Positions 25,290-32,724 of a stretch of DNA of 37,664 bases are shown in pieces. The stretch covers positions 1 through 37,664 of the forward strand of contig NZ_JACHEF010000003.1 of NCBI RefSeq assembly GCF_014207355.1. The letters are read 5' to 3'. Under the pieces are notes generated by a model, which was given only the letters and a program-made list of their open reading frames with translations, was not told the DNA's origin and did not search any database. The position numbers and the translations under genes were made by a program. Position 1 is the stretch's first letter. The number at the start of each line of letters is the position of its first letter. The DNA is from Mesorhizobium sangaii. GTDB taxonomy: Bacteria > Pseudomonadota > Alphaproteobacteria > Rhizobiales > Rhizobiaceae.

Positions 25290-25317
25290 AGAAATCTATA
25301 TAGAGGTGATTGACGAA

Positions 25318-25349
25318 TTAGACAAGAGTGTCTAAATTTGTGGACACAA
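25318..25349. promoter_or_regulatory. Two palindromes: likely TetR operator
   Basis: TTAGACA-AGAG-TGTCTAA (25318-25335), with perfect 7-bp arms, is followed 2 bp later by TTGTG-GA-CACAA (25338-25349), also perfect. They lie 29 and 49 bp upstream of the TetR ATG, in the space shared with the exporter gene. The first has the size and symmetry of a classical TetR operator; the second may be another half-overlapping site or a promoter element. Confidence 0.65.
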
Positions 25350-25478
25350 TACGAAGAGATTTGGCTCCGGAGAGACGAAGAGAATTCGCTGTTGGAGAGT
25401 CGGAATTTCAGGGGATGGAACGTACTTGGGTTACGCGCCGGCCTGCAGCGGCAACCAGATTCGAAAGAAGCCTTTATC

Positions 25479-26684
25479 ATGAGTCCCAAATTCCTCCGCA
25501 TCGCGGTCGTGCTCGGCCTGTTGTCCGCAATCGGCCCGTTCGCCATCGACATGTATCTGCCCGCGCTGCCTTCGATCGGCGCGGATCTGCACGCCGGCAC
25601 TGCCGCCGTGCAGATGAGCCTGTTGATCTTCTTCCTGTCGATGGGTTTCGGCCAGATCGTCGTCGGGCCGATCTCCGACATGGTCGGCCGCAAGCTGCCG
25701 CTCTATGGCGGCCTTGCGTTGTTCATGATCGGCGGCATCGGCTCGGCAATGGCGCCGACCATCGAGTGGCTGATCGCTTTCCGCTTCCTGCAGGGCCTTG
25801 GCGCGAGCGCCGGCATGGCCATACCACGCGCTATCGTGCGTGACCTGCACACCGGCAATGAGGCTGCCAAATTGATGTCGCTGCTGATGCTGGTATTTTC
25901 GGTGTCGCCGATCCTGGCGCCGCTGACCGGCAGCCAGATCATCGAGAATTTCGGCTGGCGCGCCGTGTTCTGGACGGTGACGGGTGCGGCAGTGCTTGCC
26001 ACCATCCTGTTGGCGACTTCGCTCAAGGAGACGCGGCCGGTGGAAGACCGCGCCGGTTCCTCCTTTGCAACCGCGCTTTCCGGCTACCGCTTCCTGATGG
26101 GCGACCGCAACTTCCTCGGTCTGGTGGCGATCGCCGGTTTCGGCATTGCGAGCTTCTTCGTCTATCTGTCGAGCTCGTCATTCATCCTGATCGACCATTA
26201 CGGGCTTTCGCCTTCGGTCTACAGCGTGTTCTTCTCGATCAATGCGGTCGCCTTCATCGGCATGTCGCAGCTGACGGGCCTGCTGGCCGAGCGCTTCGGG
26301 CTGCGGCGCGTGGTGCGTGTCGCGGTGACTGGCTACGCGACGACGATGGTGGTGCTGTTCGCGGTGATGGCGACAGGCATCGACCGGCTCGACATGATGG
26401 CGGCGCTGCTGTTTGTCGGCTACGGCTTCCTCGGCCTGGTGATCCCGACCACCTCGGTGCTGGCCATGGAAGAGCATGGCGAGATCGCCGGCACGGCTTC
26501 GGCATTGATGGGCACGCTGCACTTCGCCATCGGTGCGATCGCCATGGGCGTCGCCGGGGTGTTCTTCGACGGCACGCCGCTGCCGATGGTAGCCGGCATC
26601 ACGCTGTGCGCGGTGATTTCCTTCACGCTGGCCAAGGTCACGCTCGGCCGCTCGCGCGAAGCCGTAGAGGCACCGGCGGAATAA
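25479..26684 (+). CDS. Bcr/CflA family multidrug MFS exporter
   Basis: A 401-residue major-facilitator protein with about twelve membrane helices. Helix 1 carries the Bcr/CflA motif GPFAIDMYLPALPSI, followed by motif A-like GPISDMVGRKLPLYGG and the helix 4 run LQGLGASAGMAIPRAIVRDL. Family members are proton-driven exporters of bicyclomycin, chloramphenicol and other drugs; the actual substrate is unknown. The ATG at 25479 is preferred over the open frame from 25338 because helix 1 starts there and AAAGAAG precedes it. The gene ends at a strong terminator and is divergent from a TetR regulator. Confidence 0.93.
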   Translation: MSPKFLRIAVVLGLLSAIGPFAIDMYLPALPSIGADLHAGTAAVQMSLLIFFLSMGFGQIVVGPISDMVGRKLPLYGGLALFMIGGIGSAMAPTIEWLIAFRFLQGLGASAGMAIPRAIVRDLHTGNEAAKLMSLLMLVFSVSPILAPLTGSQIIENFGWRAVFWTVTGAAVLATILLATSLKETRPVEDRAGSSFATALSGYRFLMGDRNFLGLVAIAGFGIASFFVYLSSSSFILIDHYGLSPSVYSVFFSINAVAFIGMSQLTGLLAERFGLRRVVRVAVTGYATTMVVLFAVMATGIDRLDMMAALLFVGYGFLGLVIPTTSVLAMEEHGEIAGTASALMGTLHFAIGAIAMGVAGVFFDGTPLPMVAGITLCAVISFTLAKVTLGRSREAVEAPAE

Positions 26685-26701
26685 GCGATCACAATCCATA
26701 C

Positions 26702-26728
26702 AAAGGCCGGGATCGTCCCGGCCTTTTT
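26702..26728. terminator. Strong intrinsic terminator, probably bidirectional
   Basis: An 11-bp perfect stem, AAAGGCCGGGA and its complement around a TCG loop, followed by T's on the plus strand and by a run of A's upstream, so it reads as a terminator on both strands. It serves the MFS exporter on the plus strand and the AAA ATPase gene on the minus strand, whose ancestral stop codon overlaps its edge (26727-26729). Confidence 0.9.
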
Positions 26729-27277
26729 ATGTTAATCCTGCCTCGGCCAGCAAAAAGCACAGCCGCGCCTCGACCGACGCCAAAGGCAGCGGGACCAGTT
26801 CATAGCCTAGTTCGGTGTAGGTATTGACCAGCACATGATAGGTGCGCTCGGCCTCGTCGAGCGTCTGCCTTCTTTCGGCGTCCTGCGTGAAGATGTCGGG
26901 CCATGGCGAGCAACGAAGACGCGCCTGGCATAGCGGAAGCGTTCGGCGGCATGCATGAATTGCTCGGGAACGGGCAGTCCGGTCAGGCGCAGATAACCAA
27001 GCGTGTCCGGCACGCCGCGATCAAAAAAGACCGCGCCTGTCTGTTCGCACGCGACCTGATAGGAGCGCATCTCCCACGACAGCATCAGCTCGGCAAACAG
27101 CGCGCGATCGTGCCAGGGCAGGGCAGTCCCGCCTATGGCGGACTGGTCGCGGATGATGCCGCGACCGGCTTCGACCGAGGTGGCAAAGCCTGCCCGGCGC
27201 AAGGCTTCGATCAAAGTGGTCTTGCCGGAGCCCGGACCGCCGGTCAGCACGAAGAATCGATCGGAATCGTTTTGCAT
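26727..27277 (-). pseudogene. AAA_28-type ATPase (P-loop) with a one-base frameshift
   Basis: The gene starts MQNDSDRFFVLTGGPGSGKTTLIEAL (Walker A GGPGSGKT, 13-20) and follows the AAA_28 family pattern: FATSVEAGRGIIRDQ, ALFAELMLSWEMRSY, VFFDRGVPDTLGYL, FRYARRVFVA. After VFVA the frame changes to unrelated sequence and stops at 26807. One missing base near 26908 explains this: in the next frame the family sequence continues as WPDIFTQDAERRQTLDEAERTYHVLVNTYTELGYELVPLPLASV and ends with a TAA at 26727-26729. Without the loss it would be a normal-length protein of about 183 residues. The truncated product lacks the last third. It may be a true mutation or a sequencing error. The family is thought to be kinase-like; its substrate is unknown. 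Confidence 0.88.
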
Positions 27278-27387
27278 CTATCGTCCGTGGAGAACGGGGC
27301 ACGCGGGGCTGCGCCCTTCGCGGGCGGTGCAAAGGACTGATCAGCCGAAGCCGTTGCGCGTGAGGCGTATTGAAGGAGGGGAGAAGT

Positions 27388-27707
27388 GGAGGTTTCTGTT
27401 GCCAGGTACCTCCGAACCCCGCCTAGAAGTGCGAACCTCTAGGACTTGAATTGAAGCTATCGCACCGCATTAAGCAGCGAGACGTGCTTCCGCATAGTTG
27501 TCGTTGGCAACTATAAGTTTAGCCCGATGACGGTGGTACAATGCCGAGCAAAAGTACGATCTTTACACCTTCGTCGATCCTATTTCGCCCCCAGCAAAAA
27601 CCGCCCTGTACTCAGCAGCAGCTTTTGGTGGAGGCGCCGGGTACCGCCCCCGGGTCCGAACGGCTTATTTCATCGCCCATTTATCGCCATAGTCGGTCAA
27701 GCCGACA
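27388..27707 (-). ncRNA. ssrA: Two-piece (permuted) tmRNA, ssrA
   Basis: On the minus strand the tag frame at 27508-27470 reads ANDNYAEARLAA and stops with TAA, the rhizobial tmRNA tag. The gene is permuted: the acceptor piece comes first (about 27707 to 27626), ending in CGCCTCC-ACCA, and the coding piece begins at 27592 with GGGGGCG, which pairs with CGCCTCC to rebuild the 7-bp acceptor stem (one G-U). About 33 nt between them (27593-27625) should be cut out. The acceptor piece holds a T-arm CCGGG-7 nt-CCCGG. Downstream of the tag are a hairpin (about 27421-27442) and a GGAGGT...ACCTCC pseudoknot-type stem (27388-27413). It rescues stalled ribosomes; tagged proteins go to ClpXP, helped by SspB. 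The outer ends are approximate. Confidence 0.95.
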
Positions 27708-27713
27708 AAACGA

Positions 27714-27742
27714 ATATAGGGGCCCGTGGTGGAAAATGAAAG
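27714..27742 (-). promoter_or_regulatory. Promoter candidate for tmRNA
   Basis: A CTATAT hexamer (27719-27714, minus strand) matches the rhizobial sigma-70 -10 box and lies 7 bp before the expected 5' end of the acceptor piece. At 17-bp spacing there is CTTTCA (27742-27737), a moderate match to the CTTGAC -35 box. Confidence 0.55.
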
Positions 27743-27913
27743 GCCGCAATGGCACTTTGTCCCCACGCCAAAACCGCATTGCCAAGGGTTGACTTGGGCG
27801 CGGTCTCAACCGAAGCTTTGCGGCGGTGAGGAGTTACCGACCTAGCGCACAAGTTGCAGCAGCGCGCCACAGCCCTCATCGATCGATCGGTGGCGCCGAC
27901 GAGGGGAATTCTG

Positions 27914-28225
27914 ATGGCCGACTATCTTGCAGACGTGAAGAAATATGACGCCGCGGCAAGCGCCGACGTGGTCGACAAGATCGTGAAGCATCTGGGCATT
28001 GCGCTCAGGAACCGCGATTCCTCGCTGGTGTCCTGCACCGACCCGAAGGAACTCGACCGCGTCAAGGCCGGGTGGGTGTCGAAGAAGCTTGGCATATCAG
28101 ACGACAAGAAGGCTGACGCGTCGATCGAAAAGGTCTGCAAGGCGATGGCCGCCGACAACACCAAGAACCGGGTGACTTTCTATTACCTCGTCGCCAAGGA
28201 TCTGGGCAAGCTCGGCTCCCTCTGA
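27914..28225 (+). CDS. DUF2853 family protein
   Basis: A 103-residue soluble protein: MADYLADVKKYDAAASADVVDKIVKHLGIALRNRDSSLVSC, then KAGWVSKKLGI and RVTFYYLVAKDLGKL. This matches DUF2853 over its whole length. The family is a small helical fold of unknown function. The ATG at 27914 has GAGGGG upstream; the open frame continues back to 27854 without a site. It stands alone between tmRNA (divergent) and thyA, and its stop codon touches a long inverted repeat. Confidence 0.9.
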   Translation: MADYLADVKKYDAAASADVVDKIVKHLGIALRNRDSSLVSCTDPKELDRVKAGWVSKKLGISDDKKADASIEKVCKAMAADNTKNRVTFYYLVAKDLGKLGSL

Positions 28226-28363
28226 GACCTTTTGATAATTCTGCTCTAGCGGCCGACTAGCGCGGTTTTCTGCGCTTCCGGTGCTCACGTACTCCAGTAC
28301 GCTCCGCTCCGGTTCTCGAAAGCCACGCTATTCGACTCGCCAGAGCGAATTCTGAAAAGGTCT
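28225..28363. repeat. Long palindromic intergenic element
   Basis: Outer arms of about 23 bp (28225-28247, 28342-28363: AGACCTTTTGATAATTCTG against its near-complement) enclose a second pair (AGCGCGGTTTTC ... GAAAGCCACGCT) and a central hairpin with GTAC-TCCA-GTAC (about 28291-28302). The whole could fold into one extended cruciform or RNA hairpin. Sequences with such a CTCACGTACT...AGTACG centre recur between genes in many rhizobial genomes in my experience. It lies between DUF2853 and thyA and may end transcription of the former. Confidence 0.75.
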
Positions 28364-28449
28364 CTCCGCCGGGGAAGACTTCAGACAAGCGTGGCGTCAG
28401 CCCACACATGCGCTATGATTGGTGAAATCTCGAATCGAGCCGGATACCG

Positions 28450-29244
28450 ATGCGCCAATATCTTGACCTCTTGCAGCATGTGCTGGACAACGGTGCCGAT
28501 CGCGGCGATCGCACCGGCACCGGCACGCGCTCCGTGTTTGGCTACCAGATGCGTTTCGACCTGGCGCGCGGCTTTCCCGTCACCACCACCAAGAAGCTGC
28601 ATTTGAAGTCGATCATCCATGAACTGCTGTGGTTCCTGGCCGGCGACACCAACATCAAATACCTCACCGACCATGGCGTTTCGATCTGGGACGAATGGGC
28701 CGACGAGAATGGCGATCTCGGCCCGGTCTACGGCAAACAATGGCGCTCGTGGCCGGATGGCCATGGCGGTTCCATCGACCAGATAGCAAATCTTTTGAAA
28801 GAGATACGCCGCAATCCTCAATCGCGGCGGCTGATCGTTTCAGCCTGGAACCCGGCCGAGGTGGAAGCCATGGCGCTGCCGCCATGCCACTGCCTGTTCC
28901 AGTTCTATGTTTCCGAGGGCCGGCTTTCCTGCCAGCTCTACCAGCGTTCGGCCGATATCTTCCTTGGCGTGCCGTTCAACGTCGCTTCCTACGCGCTGCT
29001 GACCCTGATGGTGGCGCAGGTGACCGGGCTGAAGCCCGGCGATTTCGTCCATACGCTCGGTGACGCGCATCTCTATTCGAATCATTTCGAACAGGCGCGC
29101 GAACAATTGCGGCGTACGCCAAGGGCGCTGCCGACGATGTGGATCAATCCGGAGGTGAAGGACCTGTTCGCCTTCCGCTTCGAGGATTTCCTGCTGGAAA
29201 ACTACGTCGCCGACGCGTCGATCAAGGCGCCGATCGCGGTCTAA
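28450..29244 (+). CDS. thyA: Thymidylate synthase
   Basis: A 264-residue enzyme, the same length as E. coli ThyA. It makes dTMP from dUMP using methylene-tetrahydrofolate. Seen are [11 protein letters not shown] (21-31), the catalytic Cys146 in [12 protein letters not shown], the substrate loop [24 protein letters not shown] (161-184) and HLYSNH (207-212). The product dihydrofolate is recycled by FolA, encoded 5.4 kb downstream on the same strand. In several relatives thyA lies close to folA-hflKC; here the molybdate locus, cobF and DUF4424 lie between. Confidence 0.98.
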   Translation: MRQYLDLLQHVLDNGADRGDRTGTGTRSVFGYQMRFDLARGFPVTTTKKLHLKSIIHELLWFLAGDTNIKYLTDHGVSIWDEWADENGDLGPVYGKQWRSWPDGHGGSIDQIANLLKEIRRNPQSRRLIVSAWNPAEVEAMALPPCHCLFQFYVSEGRLSCQLYQRSADIFLGVPFNVASYALLTLMVAQVTGLKPGDFVHTLGDAHLYSNHFEQAREQLRRTPRALPTMWINPEVKDLFAFRFEDFLLENYVADASIKAPIAV

Positions 29245-29281
29245 GCCCCGCCGATCGCCTACCCTCGAAATCGGGCACCGA

Positions 29282-29488
29282 TCAGTCGATGCCGACCATC
29301 ACGTCCGAAGCCTTGACCACAGCATAGGCCTGCTTGCCCTTTTCGAGCTTCAGGTCGGCGACGGCCTCGTTGGTGATCGACGCGGTGACGACGGCGCCGC
29401 CAATGTCGATCCTGACATGCGAAGTGGTGGCTCCCTTGACGATCTCGGTGATCGTTCCCTTGAGGATATTGCGGGCGCTGATCTTCAT
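29282..29488 (-). CDS. mop: Molbindin (single Mop/TOBE domain molybdate-binding protein)
   Basis: A 68-residue protein that is one Mop domain: MKISARNILKGTITEIVKGATTSHVRIDIGGAVVTASITNEAVADLKLEKGKQAYAVVKASDVMVG. The start SARN.LKG, the GATTSHV turn and KASDVMV are the family hallmarks. Molbindins form hexamers that bind several molybdate ions in the cytoplasm and are thought to store or buffer it. It is divergent from modA, with a candidate Mo-box between them, and could also supply the oxyanion-sensing part missing from the ModE-like protein of this locus. Confidence 0.93.
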   Translation of the reverse strand: MKISARNILKGTITEIVKGATTSHVRIDIGGAVVTASITNEAVADLKLEKGKQAYAVVKASDVMVGID

Positions 29489-29564
29489 CGAAGTTTCCTT
29501 TCCGGGGTTTCTTTGCCCGTCTTACCAGAACAATCGATGTCGCACAGGGATACGGGGCCTTCCC

Positions 29565-29590
29565 TTGTTATATTCATACGGATATATCGG
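29565..29590. promoter_or_regulatory. Candidate ModE-binding Mo-box upstream of modA
   Basis: TTGTTATAT-8 bp-ATATATCGG is an imperfect palindrome with the TATAT half-sites of known Mo-boxes (CGNTATATA and complement, separated by several bases). It lies 47 bp before modA and 76 bp before mop, where a repressor would control both. Match judged by eye. Confidence 0.55.
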
Positions 29591-29637
29591 TTGGCAGGCT
29601 TCGAGCCGATCGGATTTCAAACCCTGGGGAGTTTTCC

Positions 29638-30432
29638 ATGACGCGCAAAGGTTTCGGATTGAGAGCGATCGCCATTGGCGGTTTTGCCGCGGCACTGATG
29701 GCGGCAGTGCCGGCAGCGCATGCGGAAGACAAGGTGGTGGTGTTTGCCGCGGCCAGCCTGAAGGACGCGCTCGACGCGGTGAACAAGGCATGCGCGGCCG
29801 ATGTCGGCGAACCGGCGACCGTCTCCTACGCCGCAAGCTCGGCGCTGGCCAAGCAGATCGAGGGCGGCGCACCTGCCGACGTCTTCATTTCGGCCGACCT
29901 CGACTGGATGAAGTATCTCTCCGACAAGAAGCTGACAAAGCCGGACACCGAAGTGAAGCTGCTCGGCAACGAGATCGTGCTGGTGGCGCCGAAGGACTCG
30001 GGCGTTGAAACCAAGATCGAGAAAGGTTTTGACCTTGCCAAACTGATTGGCGACGGCAGGCTTGCCATGGGCGACTTCAAGGCTGTGCCGGCCGGCAAAT
30101 ATGGCAAGGCCGCGCTTGAATCGCTCGGTGTCTGGTCGTCGGTCGAAGGCAAGGTGGCGCAGGCCGAGAATGTGCGCGCGGCGCTGAAGCTGGTTTCGAC
30201 CGGCGAAGCCGCCCTCGGCATCGTCTACGCCACCGATGCGAATGCCGAGAAGGGCGTCAAGGTGGTCGGCACCTTCCCGGAGGATTCGCATCCGCCGATC
30301 ATCTATCCGGTTGCCCAGACCGCCGATTCGAAGGACAAGGATACGCTGGCTTTCCTGAAATGCCTGCAGTCGGCCAAGGCTGGTGCGCTGTTCAAGGAGC
30401 ACGGATTTACTGTCCTGACGCCGAGCAATTGA
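29638..30432 (+). CDS. modA: Molybdate ABC transporter substrate-binding protein
   Basis: A 264-residue periplasmic protein with a Sec signal peptide (cut after about residue 29, AAHA-ED). The mature start VVVFAAASLKDALDAVNKAC is the ModA signature: Ser at AAASLKDA and the later SYAASSALAKQIEGGAPADVFISADLDWM contact the oxyanion. The C-terminal part shows GEAALGIVYATDA, including the conserved Tyr region. It binds molybdate (and probably tungstate) and delivers it to ModB. It is first in modABC, with ModB starting 16 bp after its stop. Confidence 0.96.
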   Translation: MTRKGFGLRAIAIGGFAAALMAAVPAAHAEDKVVVFAAASLKDALDAVNKACAADVGEPATVSYAASSALAKQIEGGAPADVFISADLDWMKYLSDKKLTKPDTEVKLLGNEIVLVAPKDSGVETKIEKGFDLAKLIGDGRLAMGDFKAVPAGKYGKAALESLGVWSSVEGKVAQAENVRAALKLVSTGEAALGIVYATDANAEKGVKVVGTFPEDSHPPIIYPVAQTADSKDKDTLAFLKCLQSAKAGALFKEHGFTVLTPSN

Positions 30433-30448
30433 GGTACGAAACCAACGC

Positions 30449-31153
30449 ATGAACTGGCTGCTGGACCTCACTCCCGACGAATGGAATGCGGTCCGGCTGT
30501 CGATCAAGGTGGCGACGGTGGCGATGCTCGCCAGTCTGCCGCCGGGCATATTGATCGCGCTGCTGCTTGCCCGAGGACAATTCTGGGGCAAGACGCTGCT
30601 CAATGGCCTGGTCCATCTGCCGCTGATCCTGCCGCCGGTGGTGACGGGCTATCTGCTGCTGCTGACCTTCGGCAAGCGAGGGCCGGCTGGCGCCTTCCTG
30701 GCCGAGCATTTCGGTATCGTCTTCTCGTTTCGCTGGACGGGTGCGGCGCTCGCTTGTGGCGTCATGGGCTTTCCCCTGATGGTGCGTGCGATCCGGCTGT
30801 CGATCGAGGCGGTGGACCGCAAGATGGAAGCAGCGGCGGGAACGCTCGGCGCAAATCCCTACTGGGTGTTCGCCACCATCACGCTGCCCCTGATGCTGCC
30901 CGGATTGATCGCCGGCGCCATACTGTCTTTTGCCAAGGCGATGGGCGAGTTCGGCGCGACCATCACCTTCGTATCCAACATCCCCAATGAGACGCAGACA
31001 CTGCCGTCGGCGATCTATACCTTCACGCAAGTGCCGGGCGGTGATGAAGGCGCGCTCAGACTGACGCTGATCTCCATTGTCATCTCGATGGCCGCACTGG
31101 TCGCTTCGGAGGTGCTGGCTCGGCGTGTCGGAAGGCGGATGGACATCGAATGA
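30449..31153 (+). CDS. modB: Molybdate ABC transporter permease
   Basis: A 234-residue inner-membrane protein with about five to six helices. The start LTPDEWNAVRLSIKVATVAM and LPLILPPVVTGYLLLLTFGKRGP are typical of ModB. The loop EAAAGTLGANPYWVFATITLPLMLPGLIAGAIL (about 127-159) is the EAA motif that contacts the ATPase. It forms the channel dimer for molybdate. Its stop overlaps the modC start by 4 bp, so the two are translationally coupled. Confidence 0.96.
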   Translation: MNWLLDLTPDEWNAVRLSIKVATVAMLASLPPGILIALLLARGQFWGKTLLNGLVHLPLILPPVVTGYLLLLTFGKRGPAGAFLAEHFGIVFSFRWTGAALACGVMGFPLMVRAIRLSIEAVDRKMEAAAGTLGANPYWVFATITLPLMLPGLIAGAILSFAKAMGEFGATITFVSNIPNETQTLPSAIYTFTQVPGGDEGALRLTLISIVISMAALVASEVLARRVGRRMDIE

Positions 31154-32262
31154 CCGTCCTCGTCGACATCAGCCATCGCGTCGGCGATTTCGCCATCGAC
31201 GTTCGCTTCGAGAGCGCCGGGCGACTGACGGCGTTGTTCGGACCCTCCGGGTCCGGCAAGACGACGCTGATCGACATGATCGCCGGGCTGATCCGGCCTG
31301 ATAAAGGGCGCATCGAGGTCGATGGCCGCGTGCTGATCGACACGGGCGCTGGCATTTTCGTGCCGAAGCACAGGCGCCGCATCGGCATGGTGTTCCAGGA
31401 TGCACGCTTGTTTCCGCACATGAGCGTGGCCAGCAATTTGCGCTATGGCCGCTGGTTCACGCGGGCAACGGAGCGCTACGCCGAGATGGATGCCGTTGTC
31501 GAATTGCTCGGCATTGGCCCGCTGCTGGACAGGCGACCGGCAAAGCTCTCGGGCGGCGAGAAGCAGCGCGTGGCGATCGGCCGGGCGTTGCTGGCCAGCC
31601 CCAGATTGCTGCTCATGGACGAACCGCTGGCCTCGCTCGACGAGGCGCGCAAAGCTGAGATCCTGCCCTATATCGAGCGCCTGCGCGACGAGACGAAAAT
31701 CCCGATCGTCTATGTCAGCCATTCGGTTGCCGAGGTGGCGCGGCTGGCCAGCGACGTGGTGACGCTGGCGCAAGGCCATGTCATCGCCAGCGGACCGACC
31801 GAGGCGGTGATGCAAAGGCTCGACCTGCTGCCGGCGGAGGAACGCGGCGAGGGCGGCGCCGTGCTGGACACGAAGGTGCTGCACCATGACGCGGTTTTCG
31901 GCATGACCGTGCTCGGCTCGGCCGCCGGCGAGATCCGGGTGCCGCGCCTGGCGATGAACACAGGGGCGCGTGTGCGCGTCCGCATCCGCGCCCGCGACGT
32001 GATGATCGCAACGGAGAAACCGACAGGCCTCAGCGCGCTCAACATTCTGCCGGGCACCATTGTCGCCATCAGCCCGGGCGAGGGCGCGACAGTCGAGGTC
32101 GGCATCGACTGCAACGGCGCAGCCGTGCTGGCCCGCATCACCGAGCAGTCACGGCAAGGGCTGAAGCTTCGGCTCGGCGGGAAGGTTTTCGCGGTGGTCA
32201 AGACGGTGAGCTTCGACCGGGCAAACACCGGCGTTGGCCTGCCCGCCGAGGCGGATGGCTGA
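31150..32262 (+). CDS. modC: Molybdate ABC transporter ATP-binding protein
   Basis: A 370-residue ATPase. Walker A GPSGSGKTT (31-39), Q-loop MVFQDARLFPHMSV, signature LSGGEKQRVAIGRALL, Walker B LLLMDEPLASLD and H-loop VSHS are present. From about 290 there is a Mop/TOBE domain (LSALNILPGTIVAISPGEGATVEVGI) that binds molybdate and in ModC homologues allows inhibition of transport when molybdate is plentiful. It completes the modABC transporter, with the ModE-like gene 81 bp downstream. Confidence 0.96.
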   Translation: MTVLVDISHRVGDFAIDVRFESAGRLTALFGPSGSGKTTLIDMIAGLIRPDKGRIEVDGRVLIDTGAGIFVPKHRRRIGMVFQDARLFPHMSVASNLRYGRWFTRATERYAEMDAVVELLGIGPLLDRRPAKLSGGEKQRVAIGRALLASPRLLLMDEPLASLDEARKAEILPYIERLRDETKIPIVYVSHSVAEVARLASDVVTLAQGHVIASGPTEAVMQRLDLLPAEERGEGGAVLDTKVLHHDAVFGMTVLGSAAGEIRVPRLAMNTGARVRVRIRARDVMIATEKPTGLSALNILPGTIVAISPGEGATVEVGIDCNGAAVLARITEQSRQGLKLRLGGKVFAVVKTVSFDRANTGVGLPAEADG

Positions 32263-32266
32263 CCGT

Positions 32267-32297
32267 CGCTATGTTTTTTTGGAATAGCGGTATCGCT
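32267..32297. promoter_or_regulatory. Inverted repeats between modC and the modE-like gene
   Basis: CGCTAT-11 bp-ATAGCG (32267-32289) and, overlapping it, AGCG-GTAT-CGCT (32286-32297) with a run of eight T's in the first loop. The CGCTAT half resembles part of a Mo-box (CGNTAT), so it could be an operator for the modE-like gene; mutually exclusive hairpins in RNA are another reading. Confidence 0.35.
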
Positions 32298-32343
32298 GAG
32301 GAGCTTCTAGTATGGCATCGGACGTGACCGCGGAGGAGCAAAA

Positions 32344-32685
32344 ATGCCGTCGCTGAGCTTGCGGATAAATCTCGACCCCGACGGGCGCATCGGACCGGGC
32401 AAAATCGAGCTTCTGGAGCAGATCGCCGCCTTCGGCTCGATCTCTGCCGCCGCGCGTGGCATGGAAATGTCCTACAAGCACGCCTGGGACCTGGTCGAGG
32501 ACATGAACCGGGTGTTCGGCAAGCCGCTGGTCGCGGCGCAGACCGGTGGCCGCAAGGGCGGCGGCGCGCAACTGACGGCGGTGGGCCTTGCTGTGGTCAG
32601 CCGCTTCCGAGCCATCGAGCGCGCGGCTGCGGCTGCGGCTGCGACGCACATGGAGGCGTTGCAGGCTGAAATCGATGCCGGATGA
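32344..32685 (+). CDS. modE: ModE-like regulator, DNA-binding domain only
   Basis: A 113-residue protein matching the N-terminal winged helix of ModE: LRINLDPDGRIGPGKIELLEQIAAFGSISAAARGMEMSYKHAWDLVEDMNRVFGKPLVAAQTGGRKGGGAQLTAVGLAVVSRFRAIE. Full-length ModE (about 260 residues in E. coli) carries two Mop domains after this; here only a short Ala-rich end follows (AAAAAATHMEALQAEIDAG), so it cannot bind molybdate the usual way. Such short forms are common in rhizobia. It probably represses modABC. GGAGGAG precedes the ATG. It lies after modABC and 39 bp before the convergent cobF stop. Confidence 0.88.
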   Translation: MPSLSLRINLDPDGRIGPGKIELLEQIAAFGSISAAARGMEMSYKHAWDLVEDMNRVFGKPLVAAQTGGRKGGGAQLTAVGLAVVSRFRAIERAAAAAAATHMEALQAEIDAG

Positions 32686-32724
32686 AAGGTGCCGAGCGCT
32701 TCACCTGCCAAAGGTAGTCGCAGG

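Noticed and set aside
27527..27792. Plus-strand ORFs of 70-83 codons over the tmRNA region
   Set aside because: They lie on the antisense of tmRNA and have no ribosome site; the region is explained by the RNA gene.
28224..28364. CRISPR-like or insertion-sequence end
   Set aside because: A single nested palindrome without spacers, direct repeats or a transposase; treated as an intergenic repeat element.
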